From the NCBI GenBank assembly GCA_963277665.1, contig OY728121.1:958494097-958558096 (forward strand): DNA of 64,000 bases, read 5' to 3'. This document shows positions 26,736-39,060 of this stretch, piece after piece. The position numbers and the translations under genes are program-made. The notes beneath the pieces are model-generated. The model worked only from the letters and a program-made list of their open reading frames with translations. It had not been told where the DNA came from and made no database searches. The stretch's first letter is position 1. The number at the start of each line of letters is the position of its first letter. This stretch comes from Viscum album (taxonomy: Eukaryota; Streptophyta; Magnoliopsida; Santalales; Viscaceae).

Positions 26736-29170
26736 TTATTTATACAACGGAAAATAGATACAATAGAAGATCATATTTAGATCTATTTTTCTTATTTTTT
26801 CCTTGGGTATCAGCTTCTTTACAATGGTTTTCTTCTTCTTTAGTTCTGTGTGATCCTCCTCTTCTTGCTTTTCATCGATTGTGATCCAATCACCTAGAGC
26901 CTTTGGGGCCTCTTCCTGAGCCTTCAGCAAGTCATCTTGCTTCACTAGCTTTTCTTCCATATTGATCCAGATATTCCACTCTATTTTACAACATTGGATA
27001 ATATAATTCAACATCCCATTCAGATCATTGGCATCTTGAATTTGAGAATTTTGATCAATATTTATCTTTTCTTGAAAGTTATTTGTAATATCCATGATTT
27101 TGGTGTCATCAGTATCAAAAAAATCCTTGACATCATCTTGAAACTGATCAAGCTCTCTCAGATCTTAGACTATCATCCCCGACCAGCTAGTCATTTTCTT
27201 GCAAGATTTTTTGTTGGCTTCATAGTTGATAAAAAAGTTCATGTGTTCAACATCAATCTTTACACACCTATCCATCACCATGGATACAGAGTCTAATTTC
27301 TAAATCATGCTATGCTGGAGCATCTAGCATCTGGATTCAATTGATAGAATGATCGGAATGGTGCTTGGTAGCTTCTTCAGAGACTGAATGACAAAATCTT
27401 GTCCTAAAGCTGATGACTCTAAATCTGACATTTTTCTTAGAGAAGTTTCTTCCTCCAGCTCTACCAGCTTCCTCTTAGAGTATCCTCCTGATTCCGTATT
27501 CCTCAAAATATAATTGTTTGAGGTATCGAAAACCACTTGTTTTCCATTATTAGTTCTCAGAATAGCCTCTTCATTAGGAGACTCTTGCTCACTTCCGGAC
27601 AACTACACAATCTTATCTTCATAAATGTTTTATTTTATGGATCTTGCCTCAATATATTTCGATTGAATGAGGTAATGGGAAAAACTACCTTCCTCAGAAG
27701 GATTATTCACATCATCTTGTTCCTGTTCTTCTATTGCAGGAGTAGAATGTTATGATGATCCGACTTGAGAAGTCCGGATTGAAAACTTGTCAGAATCACT
27801 TTCCTTTTCATGAAATTCTTTACATGTATTATCAGATCAACTGTTCCTTCAGTTCTTTGAGCTTCCTAAACTTCTTCCACAGTTTACTTTTCAAAACCCT
27901 TCTCTTGGGATTTTTATGGAGACATAAACGCTTTCCCCAGTGTTTGTAGTAATCGTTCAAGTAAAAAAAATTTGAATAGGAATGTTCTCTGATGATACTT
28001 CAGTATCCTTCAAAAAATATTACACATTATCTACCTCTAACATCTTATTCTTAAGCTTATTCTCTTTGACTTTATTTTATAGTTCAACATATGCCCTCTC
28101 TTTCATTGCTTTGGCCTCTGTAGGGTCCAAGCCAAACATTGGCTCCCCTTCTTTCCTATTTTTCTTAACCACCCTCTATTTAGCTATCAACTCATCTGGG
28201 GAGACTTTCTATTTCATGGGATTTAGAGGTGCTTATTGGGTTCCTTTAGCTTCTGGTACTTTTAATTATTCTACAACTTCCTTCAGTTTTCTCTTCTTTC
28301 TAGCATTCGTTGATGGTTAGGCCTCTTCTATATTTTTCGAATAGGCTTCTGTTGCTTCTACTGGAAGATCAAATAACTCTCCTGATTCCTTAGAGAATCC
28401 AATATTCATTCTCTTTAGGTTATCGTTACATAGTATCATAACTTTTCAATTCCTCGGCATGGAACTGCAAGGAATCTTTAAGGATTCAAGGCACTGAACA
28501 ATGAGCTTGGAGAGAAGGGAAGGATACACAATTATCTGAGCTCTCAGATTCCCATTCTTTATATTCTCTATCGTAATGAGAATGAACTTAATGGGGTTGA
28601 TATTCCATAGGTTTACCATAAAATCCAAGATGTACATATCACTTATCTTTAGAGTGTCTTTGTCACCCATTCTCAGTATGATTAGACCCTGAACCCATAA
28701 CTGTAGGATCTGATTGATGGTAGACAAATGAGAAATCTGTTCGGTCCTGACATATTTAAGTCAATGACATTCCATAGAATTTCCTTTACAAAGCGTCCTT
28801 GAATATCAGGAAGCTTGTGGGAGAAAAACTCAGCTTCCACTTCATAGGACAACCCCACCAATCTATCCACCTTGGTGTAAGAGAGTGCATATGTTTTTCC
28901 ATAACTCTTGAATGAAAACTTATCTCTCCCTTATTCCTTAAAGAAACAAGATGATTCATAAGATTCTATTAGTAGATCTGGATAGAAAACATCATGATCT
29001 CATGTCTTCAAAATAGATACACTCTCTCACCCATTAAGTCTACTATTCGTTGAATTGATAGATTCATACTTGTTGAAAAACATCGGATGCACCAACGTTT
29101 CACTATATATTTTCCACTCTGAAATCGGTTTGACTCAAGACATATCATGATAAGAAATTTCAGAAGACAT
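26736..29170 (-). pseudogene. Broken ORF of unknown function carried by C2
   Basis: Following one reading through stops and a few frameshifts from the ATG at 29168-29170 gives about 800 codons. The N-terminal half contains DKFSFKSYGKTYAL, then DRLVGLSYEVEAEFFSHK, then PDIQGRFVKEILW. Its style recalls the ORFs of unknown function with 'plant transposon protein' domains that plant retroelements often carry, but I cannot assign a family. The C-terminal half is rich in Lys and Glu and looks coiled-coil, with EGEPMFGLDPTEAKAMKERA near 28150 and an acidic stretch KQEEEDHTELKKKK near 26800-26850. Open pieces are 28682-28870, 28446-28727, 27324-27602 and 26736-27095. A TATA box lies about 110 bp upstream. 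It does not resemble integrase, reverse transcriptase or RNase H. Confidence 0.6.
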
Positions 29171-29278
29171 TCGGACTTGAGAAAAACATTGAAAATTCGG
29201 AACAGGGTTTTGAAGTTGGGCAGAGCATCGAAATACAACATATTTGAAAACTAATGTGGGAAAACCAACTAGGGTCCC

Positions 29279-29287
29279 CTTTTATAG
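29279..29287 (-). promoter_or_regulatory. Internal TATA box upstream of the C2 ORF
   Basis: On the minus strand this reads CCTATAAAAGGGGACC, a strong plant core promoter sequence. An ATTGG (inverted CCAAT) lies about 45 bp upstream near 29322, and the ATG of the ORF is about 110 bp downstream. It is well inside the element and separate from the LTR promoter. Confidence 0.6.
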
Positions 29288-29689
29288 GTTTTGAAGCTAT
29301 GATTCATCTTACCATTTCAATCCAATGGCTACGAATTCTTCTGATCAGATCTCACGGTTAAAAATATAGCCGTAAGTAAAATTTGATAGGATCCAATCTT
29401 TTGATGTTTTTAAATGAAAACATTAGGATTTCTGAAAACTAGAATCTGTTGAATTTAAAAAAAAAGAAACTAACAGCAAGTAGAAAAATCACAACAAAGA
29501 TTAAATAAAGGAATCATACCATTCAGATTTCCTTGATGATTATTCATAGTAAGAACTTATTTCTTGAAGAACGTTTGATTCTGAATATTTGATTACCAAA
29601 AAAACATTACAATATATTTTAGTATGGAAATTTTCATTAAATAAATTTTGGGTAAAACAATCTCCATTATGGAAATTATGAGTACGAAA

Positions 29690-29965
29690 ATATTTATTAC
29701 GGAAAATTTTGAAACAGAAAATGACTACAAAAAAATTTGAGAACAAGATTAACAAAAATTGTGAAAACTCATTTACGAAATATTTTGAAAACTCCATTAT
29801 GAAAATTTTTGAATACTACATTATGAAAATATTTTGAAAACACATTAAGAAAATTTTGAAAATTCCATTATGAAAAATTATGAAAACTCCATTACAAAAA
29901 GGTTTGAATACACTATTATAAAAAAGTTTTAAAACACTATTACGAATGTTTTTTTGAAAAGTTAC
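29690..29965. repeat. 24-bp minisatellite inside C2
   Basis: Imperfect tandem copies of a ~24-bp unit, like TTTTGAAAACTCCATTATGAAAAT, are clearest at 29760-29960 (about eight copies). Looser copies run upstream to about 29640. It sits between the protease remnant and the acquired ORF, where the rest of pol should begin. The minus-strand frame through it is open but low in complexity. Confidence 0.7.
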
Positions 29966-30220
29966 AAGAAAATATACCCCCTCTAAAAACAATTTTCTGT
30001 TACAAAGACATTTAACAAGTAAAACATTCAAAATAAATTTTTTTCGATGAAGAACGATGTTACCTATACCAATAATTTCTCCCTTAGCATTATCTACAAA
30101 AGTTACTTTTACTCCTTTCGTCTTAATAATATTTTCAAAGAAGTTTTTGTTACCAAACATGTTCCAAGAACATCCACTATCCCTGAACCAATTGTTGATG
30201 TTGGTTCCTTATTTATTTTC
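29965..30220 (-). pseudogene. C2 protease remnant
   Basis: The minus strand encodes NWFRDSGCSWNMFGNK at about 30140-30185, then a segment ending DNAKGEIIGIGN near 30060. This matches the copia aspartic protease region, consensus W-x-x-D-S-G-C-S-x-H-M-T-G followed by V-x-F-G-x-x-x-x-G-x-I-x-G-x-G. The DSG active site is intact, although the usual His-Met-Thr after it has changed. The frame then runs into the minisatellite, and no integrase follows. Confidence 0.75.
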
Positions 30221-30829
30221 CTGAAAATAAGAAAGTTAGACTTTCTGAATCCATGATTTCATGGATCCTGAATTGTTAGTCAATTTTTTTTGGGTATCCA
30301 CAATTTATTAGAGAAATAATTTTTCTGAAACACAAGGGATTGAACTTTTTTCAAGGAAATATTTTTCTTCCAATGCCCACCACTTTGAAATTTAGTTCAA
30401 AAAGGGGCTTTATAAGGAACAAAATTGTTTTTTTAAAACTGGTTTTAGGTGAGTATAACCTACTCCAGAAGTGTTTCCTTCAGGATTGATTTGAGAATAC
30501 CCCTGGTCAAAAGTTTCCTACCCAGATGTAAATTTCTCAAGTAGTTTCATAAGGGAAAATATTTCAGATTTCAGTCTGATTACTAAATTCTTATCCTTAG
30601 GAATAATTTCCTTAAAGTTATATTTTTCCTCAAAAACATTTATCTTTGAAATAGAATTCTTAAAATCTTTATAAAGTTCTTCATTAATAGAATTTTCCTC
30701 CTAAAGGTATTTTGAAATTTTTTATAAATTCTCATATTTATCTCCAAGATCTCTAGAAAGATCTAAAATCTCTTTTGTAATAATTTCTTCCCTAGTATTT
30801 TCCTTGTCTAATTACATAGAAATTTTACA

Positions 30830-32105
30830 ATTTCATGCTTCTAGAAAATTGGAAAATATTGATACATCTTCATATGAAGGTATTTATTCATTTACAAGGG
30901 ATGATGTATCTTCATTAGATGTATTATTTTCAGAATAGTAATTCTTATCAAAAGATAAATTGGTTAAAGCCTCGGAAGAGCGTACCTTTTCCATATGACA
31001 TGTATTAGTGAAAGAAGTAGTAGAAATGAATCCCATGTTCTTTTGTACTGATGAATCATATTTAGAATATTCCCTTTCTGAAGAATCTCTATAGCTAGAA
31101 CTCGGTGTATCATTTTCCTTATGGATTTTCTTGTGCTTTGAATTAATGAATTTCTTCTTATACCTTCTGAAATCCTTCCCTTCTTTTTTAATGAAGGGCA
31201 GTCAGTTCTGATATGACATGTTCTTCTAGATTTATAAAAAGTAACTTATCGATCTTTATAATATATATTGTCTCTATTCTTGTACTTATTATGATAAATA
31301 TTTTAAGCTAAAATCTTGTTCATTCTCAGAGCAAGATTTTCTAATTCATTATTAGACTTTTCTATCTCACTAGAATCTGACTAAATACTGACTTTCGTTG
31401 ACTTTGATCTAGTTAATCTTTCAAGGGTCTTGGATTTCAAATGATTAGAAGTAGTTGTAAAATAATATACTCCATTCCCATTCTTCTACTTAACATTTTC
31501 AACATCTCTCTTCATTCTAGTTTCATGCTGAAGAAGAGTTCCAAACAACTCAACTAGGAAAATCTGGGTGAATTTCATATTCTCATCAATAGTTGTCCTC
31601 TTGGACTCCCATTAATTTCTCATAATATCTATGATCATATCTATAAGGGCATCATCATCCAAACCTTTTTCTCCCTTATATTGAAATCTATTCACGATAT
31701 TCATAATCCTTTGCTGGACATTGCTTATAGTTTATCCATAAGGAAAGTTAATGATATGATATTCAGCTCTCAACATAGCTCTTCTTGTCTCTATGACTTT
31801 AGATGTACCAAAATGTGTAACTTCAAGTTTCATCCAGATACTGTTTTCTGTTTCACCCAATCATATTTGATTATAGATGTTCCTAGTCATGGAACATAAC
31901 AATGTATATCGGACTCTGTAGTTTGCTTGATATTCAGATTTCTCTATATTTGAAAAGGTTCTTAATTCTGTATCTTGAATCTTGTAGTCTCCAGTTAGCA
32001 TTAGATTTTTATCAACTCCAGTATTGATAAAAAAATTATTCATACTATCTCTCCAGTACTCATAATCATTTCCATAAAAATAGGAGGTCTGGTAGTATTT
32101 ATATT
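30830..32105 (-). pseudogene. gag: C2 gag remnant
   Basis: The minus-strand frame gives RPPIFYGNDYEYWRDSM near 32065-32100, the start of the plant copia gag (UBN2-type) domain. It continues through WMKLEVTHFGTSKVIETRR and the segment QQRIMNIVNRFQYKG to a zinc knuckle near 31200-31245. There the knuckle reads FYKSRRTCHIRTDCP, so the first two Cys are lost while His and the last Cys remain. The tail, to about 30860, is Ser/Asn-rich. Only a few stops interrupt about 400 codons, so it is the best-preserved coding region in the nested block. Confidence 0.8.
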
Positions 32106-32354
32106 ATCAATAGAGCCAACATTCAAACCTGCTATCAATGAGAAAATCTTTGCAACCAAATCTAGTTAGTAATATAAGTTTCTAAAGTAGAGAAAATATC
32201 CTAATCAAGGAACTAGATATTTTATATTTAAGGAAAAGAAACTCTGAAAAATGTGAATCAATGTTTGATTACGAAAATATGAATCCAGAAATTCTATTCT
32301 GAGAACCATTAGCAGAAAAAACCTATATGTGAATATAAGTATTTCAGAGACCAT

Positions 32355-32366
32355 CCTCCGATACCA
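32355..32366 (-). promoter_or_regulatory. C2 primer binding site
   Basis: On the minus strand this reads TGGTATCGGAGG, two bases inside the end of the right LTR. It differs at one base from the plant initiator-Met tRNA primer site core TGGTATCAGAG. It fixes the element's direction. Confidence 0.8.
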
Positions 32367-33107
32367 ATTGTGAGATGGTATGTGAGTATGATATAATATA
32401 TAATACCAAATGTAGGATCAATATGATAATAATGAGATTCTCAAATACAAGGGGGTGAATTATATTCTTTAAAAATCCTTAAGGAAATTTAGTATAAACA
32501 AAATTCACAACACCTCTAAGTTCTATGAACTTTCTTGATTCCAGAAAAGTGATTCTAGAAATGAAACTGTACAAAAGTTTACACAAACTAAGGCTCTAGC
32601 TTAAAGCATATAGAATATTATAAAATCAAAGTACAAGTTTAAGAACGTATATGAAAGTTATACTTTCCACAACAACTAAAACACATAGCAGAAAACAAAT
32701 TAGTGACACTACAAGTAACAAGTACAAAATCTTTTAACACAAATATAAGGGTATTTAACAACCCGAGATAAGAGGTACCTTGATTTTTACTTTCATGAAA
32801 GTCTATATTACAAAAAAACTAGTTAATACCTCAATACGAATACTGGTATCTGTCATGTTATCCTTGTAATCCCTTGATTTGTATGGAAATCGACACCTAT
32901 GACTTCACAACTTGATGTCTCTAATTTTATGGAAATCGAACCTCTTCACTAAGCAAATATGAATGAAGAAATGTTTGAACAAACAGCTCAAAACATTCTG
33001 CATGAAGCCTGAGAGTTTATTAGAGATTCTCTCTCTAGAAATCACGTTATCATCATGTACGCACACTTTGTCAAAGATCTATATATCTTCCTCTCAAATG
33101 AGATCCA

Positions 33108-33155
33108 ATTTATAGGCACAAGTTCAACGGTCGGCTCGCTCCTCCAACGGTCATA
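33108..33155 (-). promoter_or_regulatory. C2 core promoter with paired AACGG-type sites
   Basis: On the minus strand, TGACCGTTGG and GACCGTTGAAC occur about 20 bp apart just upstream of CCTATAAATTGG. Read on the plus strand they are CCAACGGTCA and TCAACGGTCG. AACGG is the core of the plant M-phase (MSA) element bound by three-repeat MYB proteins. That they act so here is inference. Confidence 0.5.
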
Positions 33156-33369
33156 TTATTCCTTAAATATAAGAGGGAACTATATACGTGTAACTCAAAC
33201 AACAGTTAATGAGTAACTGAATACATGAAATCAGTTTAGAATAAAAACAAGTGTAAGAATAATCCATTATTCGGAATGCAAGTAAATTAATGATTGGAGT
33301 CTAACCAAAAAGGAATTTTGATTCATTAAAGATATTCAGATTCTGTTTTCAAGGAATTTGGAATCTAAA

Positions 33370-33790
33370 CATATAATGTTCTGAGTCTGAGTTTCTAGGA
33401 GTTTGGAGTAATAACTCTCAGTGTTCGAAGTTATAGTTCGTTGGAATTCAGATTCAGAACTCTTAACGTTCAATGTCAGAATTCTGAGAACTTGGAGTCA
33501 TAACTCTTAATGTTCAGAGTTAGAATTCTAAGAACCCAGAGTCAGAACTATAAATAGTTATGAGTTAGAATTATTATTCAGAATTCGGTGTCAGAACATG
33601 GAAGAGTTCATATTCATAATTCGTAATCCGAATTCGTAGTCAAAACTCGAAAGAGTTCGTATCCATAATTCTTAATTAGAATTCGGAGTCAGAACTCAGA
33701 AGAGTTTGTATCCATAATTTGTAATTAGAATTTGGAGTCATAACTCAGAATATTTCGTATCCAGAATTCATAATCAGAATTTGGATCCAA
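33370..33790. repeat. Dyad-rich ~49-bp tandem repeats in C2 right LTR
   Basis: This is the counterpart of 25620-26020, with the same GAGTCAGAACTC / GAAGAGTTCGTATCC / AATTCGTAATCAGAATT unit, clearest from 33590 to 33790. Confidence 0.65.
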
Positions 33791-34097
33791 AACAGAATTC
33801 TTCATATCTAGGAAATTATATGATTCTGAGGTTTTTGGTTACAAACGGAATTTTACACTTAGGAAAAACATTAATATGAACAATGAAAACTTGGTAAGGG
33901 TAAATTTCCTTGGGGAAGAAATTTTTCCTTATATAAGTAAAACAAGGGGTAAAATGAGTATTTCTATCAAATAAGGTGTTTGGGATTTTCAAAACAAGAA
34001 GGAATGGTAAAGTCATAAGGATTCCTTATTGACTTAAAAATCTCTCCCAATTATGAATGAAAGGAAAAGTCATAAGGAAAACCTTATTGACTCAACA

Positions 34098-35580
34098 ATG
34101 TTTTCATGAAATAATAAAATTATCCATAATCTCAATTTCCCCTAAAATATCAGGTGAATTTTGAATTCATAAACTTTTCTTAAAGAATCTATATTGATCT
34201 ACAATGTGCACTTCTTCTTCAGGATTTCATTTAAAATTATATTTTAATATAGATAAATGGGTCTGAATTTATGAATAAAATTTATTCAAAGAAAATCTCT
34301 ATATAAATTTAATGAAAATGTATGAAGAAATAGATACCACTCAAAATGATGATTACAATCATTCATTGGAAATTCAAGATCCCCCTATAAGTCATTAAAA
34401 ATTATCTACATTAAAACCACTTTAACTTATTCACATTATATATTGACCTAGTTTAAAATATAAAAAAATTAATCTTTGCTACAAAGGATCTTGACCCAAT
34501 TAAAATATATATTATCTCCATCATTTCGTCACATTTTCTCTTTACCTAGTTAAGATTCAAAACATCTTTTTATTCCCTTCTTTGGACATATTTGATGAAA
34601 CCACTTCAAGAGAACCAAAAAGTAATTCAAATAATGACCCTCTTGATGAAGAAATTTAAAAACAATGAAAGATCATTTGTCTCTTCCATCAGTAATTCAA
34701 TCATCCATATATATCAGGTTGAGTATGATTTTCCATATTATGATTTTTCTAACTAGGATTGTCCTGAATATGATTGTTTTTTGGTTCCATCATTATGAAT
34801 ATGATTATACTAGGTATGAAATTTTTTTTGAGCCTAAGTATGATTATCCTAGGAATGTAGGATATCTTATTCATATGATGATTAATTGGATGCTACAGTT
34901 CTTTATAATGATAATTCTAGGTATGATTATTCAGATTTTCATATTTAGCACCATTATTCTTTGCATTCACCTAGATACTAGACATCTAGGTACAATGTTT
35001 TGGGTATGACTCCCATAATCCTTTTATTTCTTTCTTAGTCTAAATCCAATTGTCATGAGTATGATTCCTTTTCAATTGGAAACTTGATTTTCTTCTCTTC
35101 CACCTAGATATGATGGATATGGGTCTGATTATTCCATTCCACTTTTCCTTTTTCATCAATCAAAATTGCATCATAAGTTCTCCAATAAAATAATGATTTG
35201 TGAAATTTGAATCAAAAAATAATCGTCACATTTATTTTTATCATTGTCATATAGACTCTAACGCATCATCAAAACAATAACTCATTTCATATCGAATTTT
35301 TAGTGAATCCAATGATTATTAACTTCTCATTACGATAATCTCACATTCTAGACCCAAGGTAACTCTGATCCGAATCTTTTCTTTCAAACAACATCTCCTT
35401 TTTATGATGGAAAGAGTGAGTCTAATTCTTTTGAAAAAATGAGTCAACACGATTCTCATGAAATATAATGTATGGGGATTCCCCTTTCATCTGAAACTCC
35501 CTTGAAAAAACATTTAATTCTTCAACAATAAATGAAATCATTTGAAAACAACCACGTTTGTCTTCAACTTGGACCTAACA
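34098..35580 (-). repeat. C1 left (3') LTR, second part
   Basis: It resumes the alignment to 42180-43560 and then to 54331-54437. It ends 'cttggacctaaca' (35568-35580), matching 'cttggtcctaaca' at 54425-54437. The repeated 'agtatgatt' and 'ggtatgattat' strings near 34720-34930 recur near 42830-42930. Confidence 0.85.
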
Positions 35581-35592
35581 CTCCCCCTAAAT
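35581..35592 (-). promoter_or_regulatory. C1 polypurine tract
   Basis: On the minus strand this reads ATTTAGGGGGAG, immediately before the LTR start TGTTAGGTCC. Confidence 0.75.
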
Positions 35593-35999
35593 TTAATTGT
35601 CACCATGTTTCTTAAATAAAATAACTTGGTATCCTCAAGATATTTATTATTTATCAACTATTCTAATCCAATGTGAGATAAACCATTATAGGAATCAAGA
35701 ATCATTGATAGCAAAACCATGTTGTCCAAAAGTAGTGATTATGATAACTTTTTTATTTTTTTTATTTTTATAACCTTCTTTAAACTCATCTTTTCTTCAT
35801 GATTCTTGTAATATAAAATAATTTCATTTCCGAAAACCACTCCAACAAAATTTTTTAATAGTTCTATAAAAAAATTCCAAATTCACAACTAACCCATGAA
35901 TCTTTCTATTTATATGGAATACATTGATTTATAAAAACAAAACTCCCCCTTGAAAAAACAATCCAAAAGTAAGATGAGAGAGGGTATATAAACTCATAC

Positions 36000-38900
36000 C
36001 TCAACTGTGAATAGAATGATGTTGGAAACTCATGTTCACACGTAGTTTAGTGAATGATCCCTTTTGTAAGGGATTTATAAATATTTCAATAGCATGTTCT
36101 GACAATGGAACACAATCCATCAATAATTCCTTCTTCCCCACATGGTCTTGGATTATATAATATTTGATATCAATATTTTTTGAATGGGATGGTTGAACAG
36201 GAATTCAAGTTAGATTGATTTTTCCTTCATTGTCACAACCCAAGAGTTAGAGTAACTTCTCATCCACAAGTAAATCCTCCAATTCAGTTTTCATCAACAT
36301 AAGATGAGTAGGGGATTGAGTATAAGAAACATACTTCGCGTTAGCCATATTGAGTGTTACAAAATTATATTTTCTTAAATTCCATTTAACAAATTATTTC
36401 ACAAAAAGAATACATCACAATATATAGGTATTTTGTCATCAAAATTCCTTGAATAATCAGCATCTGAATACCCAAACAATTCAATATGATCTGAGCTACC
36501 ATACCTAAAAATAAATTCCATTATTCCTAAAATGTATTTAAGAATTATTTTTCCAGTAATTAAATTTGATTCTTTTAGTGAAATCTGAAATACTTAATAT
36601 AAGGTAACAATATAAAATATTCCAGGTATTGTGGTTTCCACATACAATAAACATCCAATTAAATTTCAAAACACATTCTAGTTAATTTATTTGGTATTGT
36701 TATATTTTGACAACATTATTACCACTAATATTGGTTTGGAAACATTATTTTGGTTTTCGATGAAAAACCTCTTACGATGATACTTAATATAATTTTCTTG
36801 AAAAATAAAAATGTATTCCTTCCTTTGATATATTTTTAACCCAAGAAAGTATTTAATTTCCCCTAGGAAAGAAATTTAAAATACCATTTCATTTCTTCAT
36901 CAAACCTTTCATAACTTCTTTCATCATTCATATCAATGATAATGTAATCGACGTAAAAAATAAAAATGAGAGAATATACTTTGTTTTCTCTGATATAAAG
37001 ATTGATATATATTATTTATTTCATGAAATTAATATTCATGAATGTATGTAATTTGTAATACCAAGCCCCTGGAGCTTGTTATAAGCCATAAAAATCATTT
37101 TTCAATATGAACACATGAAATTCACGTTTTATAAAAAAAATACACAATGTTGTTCAATATAAAATTCACCGTGAAGATAACCATTCATGAATAAAGATTT
37201 AACATATATTAGAATGATCTTATAGCCTCGTTGTGCCGCTATTATGAGAAATATTTTAATTGTTTTATGTATTTCCACCAGACGAAATATTTTGTCCACA
37301 TAAAAACTGTTGATTGGAGAACACCCTTTTTACACGAATATTAATTTATTTCTTATAACATCAGCTTCTTCATTTATATTGTTATAGAAAACCAAATTTT
37401 TTCCAATGATGTTTTTGTTTTATAGATTGGGTAAAATTTCCCAGGTATTATTCTTTTCAATCTAATGCAACTCTTCATATATAGACTGAACCCATTCTGA
37501 ATGATCGTCATCTTCTTTCACATCATTCAGCTCTACTTTTGAATACATATAAGTATGTGTGATAGCATTCATTATTCTTCTTGTCTGAACCATTAGATGT
37601 TGATAACCAATTATATTATAAGAATCCACATTCTTCGTCAGCCTTCATGGAGATTTTCGATTGTATTCATCATCACATGAAATAGAATAGTCTGACTCCT
37701 AATCTTGATTAAGAATACATTTGTCTCTATCATTATATGAATTTTTTTTGAAAAATATATTTCTAATATTTATCATCTTTCATAGTATGTTTGTATTCCT
37801 CTTATCTTTCAATCGCTTTCACATCAAATAAATCAAAAATTATTATAGTTTCCTTGTTGAAACATCAATATATTCATCCTTTGTATCTTTTCCATGAAAT
37901 ATTCCATCTTCTCATTTATGCTCAAACATTCCATAGTTTTCATCTTTCATCTTTATGAAACATGGACACCCAAGAACTCTTATATGATTTAAACATGATG
38001 TTTTTCCTTAAAACTTTTCATATATATTCAAATCTGACTGAGACCTTTAAAAAAATTGTTCAGGATATAAATAGTAGTACTCATGGCTTTCATCCAAAAG
38101 TATTGAGAATGATCAAGTTCAAGTAACATAGTTCATACCATTTCTACCAAACATCAATTTTTTCTTTCAGCAACCCCATTAGTTGAGTAGTGTATGGGGA
38201 ACTATACTCATTCCAAATTCCATACTACCAATGATATCCATTGAATTATTCACTTCTGAATTAACTTCTGTAATATATTCCCAACTTCTTCCCAGAATAC
38301 TCACATTATTTCTCATCTTTTCTTCTAAAACTTTTAAAAAAATTCAAAGAATATTATTTATGTTTCATATACATAAAAAGTTTATTGCGAGTAAAACAAT
38401 CTATGAAATTGATGAAGTACATATATAAGTTTTTTAATTTGTTTTTTATAAGACAATAGATATCATAATGAAATAACTCAAGGGGTTGTTTGGAACAAAT
38501 CTAAAATATCTTATGCATAAAATTTGTAATATTTCTATTCGGAAAAAATAGTACAAAACCAATCTCTTCTTCATGGAAAATTTGGATTGAATCAGACACT
38601 ATCTATTTTAGATAACATGCACACGTTTCCTTGAACAATGTGTCCCAAAATTTTATGAATCTATTGATTCTATTCTACTATACTAATGTAACAAGTGTTT
38701 TTATTACATCAATTTGAAACAAAAGCCATTTTGTACATTTTCCTCCTATAATAATTTTTCTATCTTCCCCACATTTCAAAACAAACCCAAATTTTTTAAT
38801 GATAACTTTTTTACCCCCATTACACAATTATAAAACACTTAGAAAATTGTTTTTCATCCCATAAACATGAATATAATTCTTGGACTTCATATTTTATTTC

Positions 38901-39060
38901 CCAATAATGGATGATCCAACACCTTTAGTTTTCACATAATCATCTTTTCCAAATTTCACATTGTCTTTTTTAAAATCATTCATTTTAATTAGCAATTTAA
39001 AATCGAAAATCATATAAGAAGAGCATACACTATCAAGAATCCATCTTCATTGACATTATG
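36000..39060 (-). pseudogene. pol: C1 pol remnant (protease, integrase, RT, RNase H)
   Basis: Minus-strand motifs run right to left in copia order. The protease remnant is RWILDSVCSSYM (39012-39048; the active-site Gly after DS is now Val). The end of the integrase core is NGVAERK, near 38160-38190. The reverse transcriptase segments are DVKSLFMNGYLHGEFYIEQ (37150-37208), FYGL then QAPGAWYY (37050-37100), and YVDYIII (36932-36962), where the catalytic YVDD has become YVDY. RNase H is marked by FGYSDADYSRNFDDK (36430-36478). These fit the plant copia consensus (NGVAERKNR, A-L-Y-G-L-K-Q-A-P-R-A-W, Y-V-D-D-I, G-Y-S-D-A-D). Stops and frameshifts are dense, so no enzyme can be made. Confidence 0.85.

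Larger units (their letters stand above)
24605..34097 (-). mobile_element. Non-autonomous copia retrotransposon C2
   Basis: The LTRs are 24605-26336 (1732 bp) and 32369-34097 (1729 bp), starting TGTGAGATGG and ending GACTCAACA on the plus strand. The primer site (32355-32366) and polypurine tract (26337-26350) show that it reads on the minus strand. The 6.0-kb interior has a fairly complete gag and the start of protease, then a 24-bp minisatellite. After that comes a broken ORF of unknown function with its own TATA box, where integrase, reverse transcriptase and RNase H should be. It lies inside the left LTR of C1; the unoccupied counterpart is near 42180. A clean target duplication is not visible (TTTTT on the left, ATGTT on the right). 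Confidence 0.88.
32369..34097 (-). repeat. C2 right (5') LTR
   Basis: It is the partner of 24605-26336. Its core promoter is intact at 33108-33116, with two CAACGG sites upstream of it at about 33124-33155. A dyad-rich repeat tract lies at 33370-33790, still further upstream in U3. Confidence 0.88.

Noticed and set aside
27982..28320. A 112-codon plus-strand frame with hydrophobic residues, as a membrane protein.
   Set aside because: It is the antisense of the C2 ORF, whose Lys/Glu-rich codons read as Phe/Leu/Ser on the other strand.
24600..34102. A 5-bp target duplication around C2.
   Set aside because: The flanks TTTTT and ATGTT do not match, and the T-run invites chance matches. The insertion is supported by the LTRs and the empty counterpart near 42180 instead.
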